From contig NZ_JACHOT010000001.1 in the NCBI RefSeq assembly GCF_014200015.1, positions 1,884,731 through 1,948,730 on the forward strand: 64,000 bases of DNA, given 5' to 3'. The notes beneath the pieces are model-generated. The model had not been told where the DNA came from and did not search any database. It saw only the letters and a program-made list of their open reading frames with translations. A program made the translations under genes and the position numbers. This document shows, in pieces, positions 25,865-33,116 of this stretch. The stretch comes from Aminobacter niigataensis. GTDB taxonomy: Bacteria; Pseudomonadota; Alphaproteobacteria; Rhizobiales; Rhizobiaceae. Every line of letters begins with the position of its first letter. Position 1 is the first letter of the stretch.

Positions 25865-27325
25865 CTACTTGCCGTTGCGCTCCAGCCGGTCGAGGAACCA
25901 CTGGGTCAGCCGCACCCAGATCTCGTCCTTCTCGCCCGAATCCTCGACGCCGTGGTCGAGGTTGGGGTTGTCGTTGACTTCGATGACGAACACGCCGTCC
26001 TTTGTCTCCTTGAGGTCGACGCCATAGAGCCCGTCGCCGATGCAGCGCGCGGCGCGCACGGCGGTGTCGATGACATGTGCCGGTGCATGCTTGAGCGTGA
26101 ACGTCTTGATGCCGCCCTCGACCGGCTTGCCCTTGCTGTCGTGATTGACGATCTGCCAGTGCTTCTTGGCCATCAGGTAGTGGATGGCAAACAGCGGCTG
26201 GCCGCCGAGCACGCCGACGCGCCAGTCATATTGCGTCGGCATGAACTTCTGGGCGATCAGCAGATCGGAATCCTCGAGCCACGCCGTCGCCAGCGCCTTC
26301 AGCTCGTCGAAGTTCGACGCCTTCTTGACGCCGCGCGAGAACGAGCTGTCGGGGATCTTCAGCACCAGCGGAAAACCGAGTGTATCGGCCGCGAACTGCA
26401 GGTCCGACAGTCCGGCGATCATCACCGTCGGCGGCACCGGCACGTTGTTGTAGGCCATCAATTCGTTGAGATAGACCTTGTTGGTGCAGCGGATCATCGA
26501 CAGCGGGTCGTCGATGACAGGCATGCCCTCCTGCTGTGCGCGGCGGGCGAAGCGGTAGGTGTGGTTCGAGATCGACGTCGTCTCGCGAATGAACAACGCG
26601 TCGTAGTTGGCGAGCTTGGCGAGGTCCTTCTTGGTGATCGGCTCGACCTCGACGCCCATCTTCTCGGCGATGCGGGCCCAGTGACGCAACGAAGAGATCG
26701 CCGAAGGCGGCAGCTGCTCGTGTGGGTCTATCAGGGTGGCAAAGGTGAAGCGCGAAGGCGTGCGGGCCTTGGTGTCGCGCCATTCCCGGCTGGTATAGGT
26801 GTCGAGGGCTGCCACGAAGCGCTTCTTGTCGGCGTCGTCGAGCCGGCCGAGCGCAGCAAAGCCGATCTTGTGGATCGCAGCCCATTCGCCGTCCTTGATC
26901 GCCACTTCCAGCGCCGGCGCGCGGAACCAGTCGAACAGAAGCTTGGCAAAACGATCCCAGGCCTTGGACGGGCCGATGCCGAAAAAGATCGTCACCTTGG
27001 CCGGAAAGCTGCCGCCCAGATCCTTGCGGCACTTGTTGAGCGCCAATTCCAGTTCCGGCAGCGCGTTTTCGTAGAGCTTGCGCTCCGACAGGTCGATCAT
27101 GGTCTCGACCGTCGGGATCACCTTGTGCCCGCGCGAGCTCGCCAGCAGCGAGGCGTAGTAACCCCGGCTCTGGTAGCTGTAGCGGTTCGACAGGTTGATC
27201 ACCTTCGGCCGCTGGCCGCGAAACAGCGAGGGATGGGCGAGATAGTCGCGGTTGGTGATGATCTTGTGCGGCGTCGCCGTCTGGTCGAGATCGCTTTGGC
27301 GGCCGGTAAGAATGACCCAGGTCAT
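25865..27325 (-). CDS. RLAN-RimK-type ATP-grasp ligase
   Basis: A 486-residue protein. The N-terminal 150 residues match the RLAN domain (RimK-like ATP-grasp N-terminal; VINLSNRYSYQSRGYYASLLA). About residues 240-475 are an ATP-grasp fold with K323 in VLKIPDSSFSRGVKKA and the metal-binding end VIEVNDNPNLDHG (E449, N451, N453). RimK-type enzymes join an amino acid or peptide to a carboxylate using ATP. It overlaps the GNAT-C39 gene by 4 nt, a pairing described in comparative genomics of amidoligases; the substrate is unknown. Confidence 0.9.
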   Translation of the reverse strand: MTWVILTGRQSDLDQTATPHKIITNRDYLAHPSLFRGQRPKVINLSNRYSYQSRGYYASLLASSRGHKVIPTVETMIDLSERKLYENALPELELALNKCRKDLGGSFPAKVTIFFGIGPSKAWDRFAKLLFDWFRAPALEVAIKDGEWAAIHKIGFAALGRLDDADKKRFVAALDTYTSREWRDTKARTPSRFTFATLIDPHEQLPPSAISSLRHWARIAEKMGVEVEPITKKDLAKLANYDALFIRETTSISNHTYRFARRAQQEGMPVIDDPLSMIRCTNKVYLNELMAYNNVPVPPTVMIAGLSDLQFAADTLGFPLVLKIPDSSFSRGVKKASNFDELKALATAWLEDSDLLIAQKFMPTQYDWRVGVLGGQPLFAIHYLMAKKHWQIVNHDSKGKPVEGGIKTFTLKHAPAHVIDTAVRAARCIGDGLYGVDLKETKDGVFVIEVNDNPNLDHGVEDSGEKDEIWVRLTQWFLDRLERNGK

Positions 27326-28428
27326 CGTTTCCTAAGCTTTCCGAGAATGATCGCGGCGCGCAGGCCATCGCGGCCGAACTGCGCCATGCGCATGAAGATG
27401 TCGTAGGGAACCGGAATGTTGGCGGCGTCAGATGCCGTCTCGCGCTGTTCGTCCTCGATCCACGGGTCGTGGATCAGGATGTGGCCGCCATCGTCGCCGA
27501 TGGCCAGAACCCAGTGCGGCACCTTCTTGCCGAACATCAGGAAGCCCGAAATCAGCACCAGCACGAGCTTGCCTTCGGCGAGCCTCGACCTGATGTCGTC
27601 GATGCCGAACGGGCGGTAGGTCACGGGAATCGCGTATTTCTCGGCGCGGTTGCGGAAGTCGGCCTGTGCCAACTCCATGACCCGCCGCTTTTCGGCGGTG
27701 CGGACCGACTGCAGGAACAGCACGCCCTCCGCCGAGACGAGGATCTCGGTGCCGAGCCCCGCCTCGTGCGCCGCCACCGCAAGGCCAAACGGCTCGCAGC
27801 CGCCGGGCCCCGACATCATGAAGATGGTCGTCGCCTCGCGCCACAGCCGAACCTCCATCACAGGGTCCGGCACGAACTTGCGGTCGAAATTGGCCATCGC
27901 CATCATCAGGCAGCACGGCCCGCAGGTGAAGTCGCAGGTCTGGGCGTAGAACGGCACATTCGTGGCAATGGGCACGTCGCCGCGCAGCGTCTTTTCGAAG
28001 CGAAGTGCGACCATGCCGTCTTCGTAGTAGTCGGGCTCGTGGCCGATCCTGCGATAGCCGTTCCGCTCGTAGAGGCCAATGGCGCGCTGATTGTCCTCGC
28101 GCACCTCGAGCCGCATCATCATGCGGCCGTGCCCATAGGCGACATGCTCGGCGGCATCGAGCAGGAGGCGGCCAAGCCCCTTGCCACCGAAATCCGGGCC
28201 GATGGCGAAGGAGTAAAGCCGCGCCACGCCGCTGCCCTTGCGAAACAGCACCATGGCGTAGCCGGCGACACGTCCGCCGACCTCGGCGACAAGCGCCTCG
28301 GCGGTTTCGTGATCGATCAACTGGCGGAAGGAACGGCGGGAAATCCTGTCGCCATCAAAGACGGCGTTCTCGATGGCGACGAGCGCATCGACATCTTCTG
28401 CGCGGGCCGTACGGATGTCGGCAACCAT
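27322..28428 (-). CDS. GNAT acetyltransferase fused to C39-like peptidase
   Basis: A 368-residue two-domain protein. Residues 1-150 form a RimI-like GNAT domain with the acetyl-CoA loop GPDFGGKGLGRLLL (78-90). Residues 155-365 form a papain-like C39-type peptidase with a complete candidate triad: C169 in TCGPCC, H305 in VPHWVLAIGD, D321 in HDPW. Such fusions are encoded beside RLAN-RimK ligases and may trim, acetylate or transfer a peptide product. First gene of the pair. No precursor peptide gene is apparent nearby. Confidence 0.9.
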   Translation of the reverse strand: MVADIRTARAEDVDALVAIENAVFDGDRISRRSFRQLIDHETAEALVAEVGGRVAGYAMVLFRKGSGVARLYSFAIGPDFGGKGLGRLLLDAAEHVAYGHGRMMMRLEVREDNQRAIGLYERNGYRRIGHEPDYYEDGMVALRFEKTLRGDVPIATNVPFYAQTCDFTCGPCCLMMAMANFDRKFVPDPVMEVRLWREATTIFMMSGPGGCEPFGLAVAAHEAGLGTEILVSAEGVLFLQSVRTAEKRRVMELAQADFRNRAEKYAIPVTYRPFGIDDIRSRLAEGKLVLVLISGFLMFGKKVPHWVLAIGDDGGHILIHDPWIEDEQRETASDAANIPVPYDIFMRMAQFGRDGLRAAIILGKLRKR

Positions 28429-28582
28429 GCGGTTCTGAGGACCTCGATTGGGCGGAGAAATGCCCGGAAGGATATGCCCCTGCGAAGCACGCTCGCGCTC
28501 GCATTGCCAGCGCAGTCACGCCTCGATTCGGGCCTTATTGTGACATGACGCCCGGGCTGGAGGGATATGAATCTCGTAGGAA

Positions 28583-28608
28583 AGGACGCCGAAATATCGG
28601 TGCGTCCT
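28583..28608 (-). terminator. Intrinsic-type terminator of the sigma/anti-sigma operon
   Basis: AGGACGC-N12-GCGTCCT overlaps the anti-sigma stop codon and is followed on the minus strand by TTTCC. The inner loop can pair further (CGA/TCG). The 28429-28606 gap has no other recognised site. Confidence 0.5.
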
Positions 28609-29401
28609 ATGACTGGCTCAGGCCCGCCCCTGCGAGCAATTGCTTGTAGGCATCCTTCGCAACCAGCCGGAGTTCCGCTGGCGGCAGGGTTCCGACGACG
28701 GCGCAGCCATAGCCCTTTTCCTGCCAGTAGACGGCTTCGGGGCCACCGCCCGCGAGCGTATAAGTGCCCTTCGAGAGCTCGCTGCCGCCGGTGGTGACAT
28801 AGACGGAAATACGATTGCCCTGCGCGTCGGCGTAGAGCATCAGCGCCGCCGTACTGCCTTCGGCCGGCACCAGGCGTCCGCCCAGGAGCTGGAAGCCATT
28901 GACGCTGAGATCCGGCGCCACCAGCTTCAGCCCGGTCCGCTTCGACAGCCAGCCGGTCAGGTAGGCCGGATCGCTGCCGTCGACCTCGACCGGCCGGTTC
29001 TTGTCGGCGGCAAAGGTCTGATGCGCGGCAATCGCCAATTCGGCCATGCGATCGTCGGAATCGGGACCAAAGCCGAAACCGCTCGCTCCGACCAGATATC
29101 CGCCGAGACCGCCGGCGACCAGAAGTGCTGCCGCCGCAGCCATGCGCCACCATGGCGGCGTGCCCTTGCGCTTCGGCGCATCGCCCTTGACCACTGCCGT
29201 CAGCCGCGCCGGCACGGGCTCGTCGAGGACGCCCGTGAACAGGCCGCGCAAGGCGGCATTGTCGGCGGCGAAACGCAGGCTCCTCGCCTTCATGTCAGGA
29301 TTGGCCTCCAGCCAGGCCTGGTAGGCGGCGCGCTCGTCCTCCGGCAGCTCGCCGTCGAGCGCCAGGTGGATATCGCGGTCGGTGAAGCTGCGCGCGTTCA
29401 T
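28607..29401 (-). CDS. Membrane-anchored anti-sigma factor
   Basis: A 264-residue protein with an N-terminal anti-sigma domain (IHLALDGELPEDERAAYQAW), one membrane helix (about residues 88-110, MAAAAALLVAGGLGGYLVGA) and a periplasmic C-terminal domain. It lacks the HxxxCxxC zinc motif. It would hold the ECF sigma factor at the membrane until a signal is received. The 4-nt overlap with the sigma gene is typical of such pairs. The signal is unknown. Confidence 0.85.
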   Translation of the reverse strand: MNARSFTDRDIHLALDGELPEDERAAYQAWLEANPDMKARSLRFAADNAALRGLFTGVLDEPVPARLTAVVKGDAPKRKGTPPWWRMAAAAALLVAGGLGGYLVGASGFGFGPDSDDRMAELAIAAHQTFAADKNRPVEVDGSDPAYLTGWLSKRTGLKLVAPDLSVNGFQLLGGRLVPAEGSTAALMLYADAQGNRISVYVTTGGSELSKGTYTLAGGGPEAVYWQEKGYGCAVVGTLPPAELRLVAKDAYKQLLAGAGLSQS

Positions 29402-29916
29402 TTCTCGACGATCCTTATCGTCCGGCGCCGCGCCTGGTCGTCGAGCAGCGCCCGCAGTTCCTCGCGGCCCCGGGCAATGCGCGACATCAGCGTGCCGGCG
29501 GGCACGCCGAGCATCGTCGCCGCCTCGGCATAGGAAAATCCTTCGATGGCGACCATCACCAGTGCGGCGCGCCGGTCGGGGCTGATCTGCTGCAAGGCGT
29601 CGACGATTTCACGCGAGGCCGCGCTTTCAGCCTGGATGGCCGGCGTTGCCATCGCTTCGCCGGCGTCGAGCGGCAGGACCGCCGCTTCGCCGCGACGCTT
29701 CACCTTTCGCATCTGGTCGATGAACAGATGATGCATGATCGTAAACAGCCACCTCCTGGGGCTTTCTCCCGTTCGCCAGTTGTCCAGGCGCATCAATGCC
29801 CGTTCGAGGCAATCCTGGACGAGATCATCGGCAGAGTCGCGGTCGCGCAGCAGCGCGCGCGCATAGCGCCGCAGGCGCGGGATTTCCTGAAGTATCGCTG
29901 CCTTCTTTTCTTCCAT
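29398..29916 (-). CDS. ECF-family RNA polymerase sigma factor
   Basis: A 172-residue sigma-70 family member. Region 2 includes YARALLRDRDSADDLVQDCL and WLFTIMHHLFIDQMRK; region 4 includes LVMVAIEGFSYAEAATMLGV and AGTLMSRIARGREELRAL. ATG 29916 (MEEKKAAILQ) is chosen; the frame runs 45 codons upstream without similarity. Encoded with its anti-sigma factor. I could not identify a convincing autoregulatory promoter. Confidence 0.9.
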   Translation of the reverse strand: MEEKKAAILQEIPRLRRYARALLRDRDSADDLVQDCLERALMRLDNWRTGESPRRWLFTIMHHLFIDQMRKVKRRGEAAVLPLDAGEAMATPAIQAESAASREIVDALQQISPDRRAALVMVAIEGFSYAEAATMLGVPAGTLMSRIARGREELRALLDDQARRRTIRIVEK

Positions 29917-30143
29917 CACTGCGGATCGTGGATCGCCCTTTGAACGTGCTGATAGAACGCGCCTTGCCTCAGCGACGCAAGCGGCCGTCGAATTCAGCCG
30001 CCAATCACCCAAGCATGCAACTAACGCTTGCTGCGGCCCTCCTATTCCCATCCATCAGAAATGTTGAAGCATGCGCTAGTTCAATTGATTTTGAACATGC
30101 GATGGGATCGGCTAAAAGTGGCTTCCTCACGGGAGAAGCGACG

Positions 30144-31385
30144 ATGACGGCAGCGGCGGCAACCACCAGGTCGGGCAATACGGTGCCGTGGCTGATCATC
30201 ATCTGCGGCTGCCTGATCGCGGCGCTTACCTTCGGGCCGCGTTCGGCGATGGGCTTCTTCCAATTGCCGATGCTCGCCGAAAAAGGCTGGGACCGCACCA
30301 CGTTCGGTCTCGCCATGGCGATCCAGAACCTGTGCTGGGGCCTGGGACAGCCGATCTTCGGTGCGATCGCCGACCGCTTCGGCACATGGCGCGTGCTGAC
30401 GCTCGGCGCGGTGCTTTATGCGCTCGGCCTCTATCTGATGGCCTCTGCCGACAGCCCCGGCATGCTGCACCTGAGCGGCGGCGTGCTCGTGGGCCTCGGC
30501 GTCGCCGCCGGTTCTTTCAGCATCGTGCTGGCGGCCTTTGCCCGCAACACCAACCCGAACAACCGCAGCATGGTCTTCGGCATCGGCACCGCCGCCGGGT
30601 CGGCCGGCATGTTCATCTTCGCCCCGATCAGCCAGGGCCTGATCGATGCCTATGGCTGGTCCGATACGCTCGTCTACATGTCCATCGCCATGCTGGTCAT
30701 CCCGGTGCTGGCGATCCCGCTGATCGGCAATTCCAGCTCGGGTAAGGTCTCCCAGGCCGAAATCCAGCAAACGCTCAGCCAAGCCCTGTCAGAAGCCTTC
30801 GGCCACAGGAGCTACATGCTTCTGGTTTCGGGCTTCTTCGTCTGCGGCTTCCAGGTCGCCTTCATCACCGCCCATTTCCCGGCCTATATCAGGGACATCG
30901 GCATCGACGCCCGCTATGCGGTGATCGCGCTCGCCCTGATCGGCTTCTTCAACATCATCGGCTCGCTCGCCTCCGGCATCATCGGCCAGAAGTACTCGAA
31001 ACCCCGCTTCCTCGCCTGGATCTATCTCGCCCGGTCGGCACTCGTCGCGGCGTTCCTGCTGCTGCCGCAGACGCCGACCAGCGTCGTCGTCTTCGCCATC
31101 GTCATGGGGTTGCTCTGGCTATCGACAGTGCCACCTACCAATGGCCTCGTCGCCATCATGTTCGGCACCCGGCACCTCGGCATGCTGGGCGGCATCGTCT
31201 TCTTCTCGCACCAGATCGGCTCATTCCTCGGTGTCTGGCTCGGCGGCTACCTCTACGACCACTTCGGTTCCTACGATGCGGTGTGGTGGCTTGGCGTCGC
31301 CCTTGGGCTGTTCGCCGCCGCCGTCCACTGGCCGATCAAGGAACGGCCGGTCACCAGGCATCCGGCACTGGTGCCGGCGGAGTAG
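30144..31385 (+). CDS. MFS permease
   Basis: A 413-residue, twelve-helix major-facilitator protein. The start at 30144 follows GGGAGAAG; an upstream open frame overlaps the sigma gene antisense. The MFS motif A variant GAIADRFGTWRV is after helix 2, and AGMFIFAPISQGLID and GTRHLGMLGGIVFFSHQIGS resemble the monocarboxylate/oxalate-formate-type subgroup. Substrate unknown. Convergent with vapC, with a shared hairpin. Confidence 0.88.
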   Translation: MTAAAATTRSGNTVPWLIIICGCLIAALTFGPRSAMGFFQLPMLAEKGWDRTTFGLAMAIQNLCWGLGQPIFGAIADRFGTWRVLTLGAVLYALGLYLMASADSPGMLHLSGGVLVGLGVAAGSFSIVLAAFARNTNPNNRSMVFGIGTAAGSAGMFIFAPISQGLIDAYGWSDTLVYMSIAMLVIPVLAIPLIGNSSSGKVSQAEIQQTLSQALSEAFGHRSYMLLVSGFFVCGFQVAFITAHFPAYIRDIGIDARYAVIALALIGFFNIIGSLASGIIGQKYSKPRFLAWIYLARSALVAAFLLLPQTPTSVVVFAIVMGLLWLSTVPPTNGLVAIMFGTRHLGMLGGIVFFSHQIGSFLGVWLGGYLYDHFGSYDAVWWLGVALGLFAAAVHWPIKERPVTRHPALVPAE

Positions 31386-31393
31386 TACCGGTT

Positions 31394-31420
31394 CCTGGCC
31401 TGACGTCCGATCAGGCCAGG
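31394..31420. terminator. Bidirectional hairpin between MFS gene and vapC
   Basis: CCTGGCCTGA-N7-TCAGGCCAGG is a perfect 10-bp stem whose right arm contains the vapC stop codon. It has no T-run. Confidence 0.55.
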
Positions 31421-31833
31421 TCGGTCTGGGCGAAGTCGTTGCCTTTGTAGACTAGCTTCGCCTTCAACGCCTTGGCGCAGGCATAGGCAAAGCAGTCGCC
31501 GAAGTTGAGATCAGCGGAATGGCCGACCGCCTTGCCGTAGCGTGTTGCGGCATCGACCGCCGCCCGTCCGATCTCATCCGAAATCGGGATCTCCTGGGCG
31601 TCGATCTCGACCATGAAGTCGTCAACCACTTGCCCTGCCTGCAAGACAAGCTCCGGGGCCGGCTTCCGGCCACCACCGGCCCTGGCCCGAGCAAGCGACA
31701 TGATTGCTTCGAAACGAACCAGCGGCGAAACGTATCTCTCGCCGGCGGCGCTGGTGAGTTGCTTGACCAGTTCCTCCCAGCCCGGCTCCTGGTTGAGGAC
31801 GGCAACGATGACGGACGCGTCGATGAAAATCAC
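31411..31833 (-). CDS. vapC: VapC-type PIN-domain toxin
   Basis: A 140-residue PIN ribonuclease: FIDASVIVAVLNQE (first Asp), RFEAIMSL (Glu), and NFGDCFAYACAKA (third acid), the usual Mg2+ site. The start is taken as GTG 31833 because GTGA overlaps the vapB stop and the PIN fold begins there; a GTG at 31845 is an alternative. In this family the toxin cuts tRNA or rRNA and is neutralised by VapB. The pair is complete and looks intact. Confidence 0.9.
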   Translation of the reverse strand: MIFIDASVIVAVLNQEPGWEELVKQLTSAAGERYVSPLVRFEAIMSLARARAGGGRKPAPELVLQAGQVVDDFMVEIDAQEIPISDEIGRAAVDAATRYGKAVGHSADLNFGDCFAYACAKALKAKLVYKGNDFAQTDLA

Positions 31834-32075
31834 TCGCCGTCCCACATTTCGTCGGTGAACTTCTTCATGTCGAAGTCGCGGTCGGGCAGGCCCAGTTCCG
31901 CCACTCTCGCCTGCAGTTTGGCAAGGCGATTGCGCAGGGGGATCTTGGCGCGGTTGCGAGCAAGCTCGTGAAGCAGTGCGGTCCGCACCGCTTCGGTCTT
32001 GCTCGCGGCGCCGGATACGGCCTGCAATTCGGCTGCCAGCGCATCGACTTCGTTATCTCTGATGTAGAGAGGCAT
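31830..32075 (-). CDS. vapB: VapB-type antitoxin
   Basis: An 81-residue antitoxin of the Rv0623/PSK-like VapB group: MPLYIRDNEVDALAAELQAV, SKTEAVRTALLHELAR (ribbon-helix-helix or similar DNA-binding part), then a toxin-binding tail ending DMKKFTDEMWDGE. It precedes and overlaps vapC. Two palindromes surround its start codon, as expected for autoregulation. Confidence 0.88.
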   Translation of the reverse strand: MPLYIRDNEVDALAAELQAVSGAASKTEAVRTALLHELARNRAKIPLRNRLAKLQARVAELGLPDRDFDMKKFTDEMWDGE

Positions 32076-32096
32076 CTACATATCCCTTCTGGATAT
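32062..32096 (-). promoter_or_regulatory. VapBC operator palindromes
   Basis: Two adjoining inverted repeats: ATGTAGA-N6-TCTACAT (32062-32081), which spans the vapB start codon, and ATATCC-CTTCT-GGATAT (32080-32096). The ribosome site AAGGG lies within the second. Bound antitoxin-toxin complex would block both transcription and initiation. Confidence 0.55.
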
Positions 32097-32130
32097 ACAG
32101 ATATTCCTCAACGCATATTCATTCAAGTAT

Positions 32131-32163
32131 AAAAAAGGCGGGCATGACCTGCATGCCCGCCTT
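32131..32163 (-). terminator. Intrinsic terminator of the outer-membrane barrel gene
   Basis: AAGGCGGGCATG-N5-CATGCCCGCCTT, a perfect 12-bp stem, followed on the minus strand by a run of T. It is 18 bp after the stop codon. This is the clearest intrinsic terminator in the window. Confidence 0.9.
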
Positions 32164-32181
32164 CGGAAGTGCCTAGGTCGC

Positions 32182-32811
32182 TCAGAACCGGTAGTTCAGG
32201 CCGGCCTTCAGCGTGTTGCTGTCGAGCTCGTCGGCCTGCTTGACGCCGCCGACGGTCGACCGCACCTTGCCATAGTCGACACGGTTGTACTCGATCTTGG
32301 CGGTGACCTTGTCGCTGATCGCCTGTTCGACGCCGGCGCCGAGCAGGAGGCCGCCTTCCCAGTTGCTGCCGGAGCTGACGTTGCGCCTGGCGTCAAACTT
32401 GGAGACGCCGTAGCCGGCGGTTCCATAGACCAGCGTGCGGTCCATCGCGACGCCGGCACGGGCCTTGGCGGCCGCGTCGAACTTGCGCTCGAGCTGGGCC
32501 CCATTGGCGATGTTGTGGCGGGCGCCGTTGGAGAAGCTGGCGTCGGCCTCGGCGCCGTAGACGAACATGCCGGACTGGAAGTTGGCGCCGACCTGGCCGC
32601 CAAGCTGCCAGCCGGTCTTGCTCGAGAACGGGTTCGGGAAACCGTCATTGGAAAGCCCGACATGGCCGCCACCATAGATGCCCGACCAGTCATAGGCGCC
32701 AGAGCTTTCCTGGGAGTAATCCGATGCCACGTCGGCCGCATTGGCGACGACGGAAGTGACAAAGGGCGCGAGGGCCGCGAAGAGGACGAAATACAGATTT
32801 CGCTTGGACAT
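32182..32811 (-). CDS. Omp25/Omp31-like outer-membrane beta-barrel protein
   Basis: A 209-residue protein. Signal peptide MSKRNLYFVLFAALAPFVTS (cut after ANA), mature part with WSGIYGGGHVGLSND and alternating beta strands, ending in the BAM-recognised aromatic YRF. ATG 32811 is chosen by GGAG nine nt upstream. Such porin-like barrels are major surface proteins of rhizobia and Brucella. A perfect CtrA box lies about 215 bp upstream. Confidence 0.88.
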   Translation of the reverse strand: MSKRNLYFVLFAALAPFVTSVVANAADVASDYSQESSGAYDWSGIYGGGHVGLSNDGFPNPFSSKTGWQLGGQVGANFQSGMFVYGAEADASFSNGARHNIANGAQLERKFDAAAKARAGVAMDRTLVYGTAGYGVSKFDARRNVSSGSNWEGGLLLGAGVEQAISDKVTAKIEYNRVDYGKVRSTVGGVKQADELDSNTLKAGLNYRF

Positions 32812-33025
32812 GATGTAGTGCTCCGACATTGCTTGGGACAGCAAAGCCCGAGGCTTTGCGGTCCTGTGACGGGCTTTCGACGCAGCGGCAAACGGGGGAG
32901 GAAGTCCGCAGGCCGAGTCCCGTGCGCCATATCATTGGCGCGAGGCGACCTTCGTCGCCATTCGTTGCCGAAACCTTGCTCGATCTTAATAAATGCCGAT
33001 CCGATCAGGCAATCTTTCGGTAATG

Positions 33026-33041
33026 TTAACAGATGGTTAAC
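33026..33041 (-). promoter_or_regulatory. Perfect CtrA box
   Basis: TTAA-CAGATGG-TTAAC matches the full consensus TTAA-N7-TTAAC. It lies in the 305-bp gap between the DUF2339 gene end and the outer-membrane barrel start, and is the only recognisable site there. The barrel gene is the only gene reading away from it. Confidence 0.6.
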
Positions 33042-33116
33042 GGCATGCGCACCAGGCATCGAAGGCAAGCCGTGCAGCGCTTCGACCTTCCGGCAATCTA
33101 CATTGACTTCCTTGCG

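Noticed and set aside
25853..27406. Plus-strand open frame of 517 codons
   Set aside because: Antisense to the ATP-grasp gene, whose domain motifs are clear; the plus-strand product has no recognisable motif.
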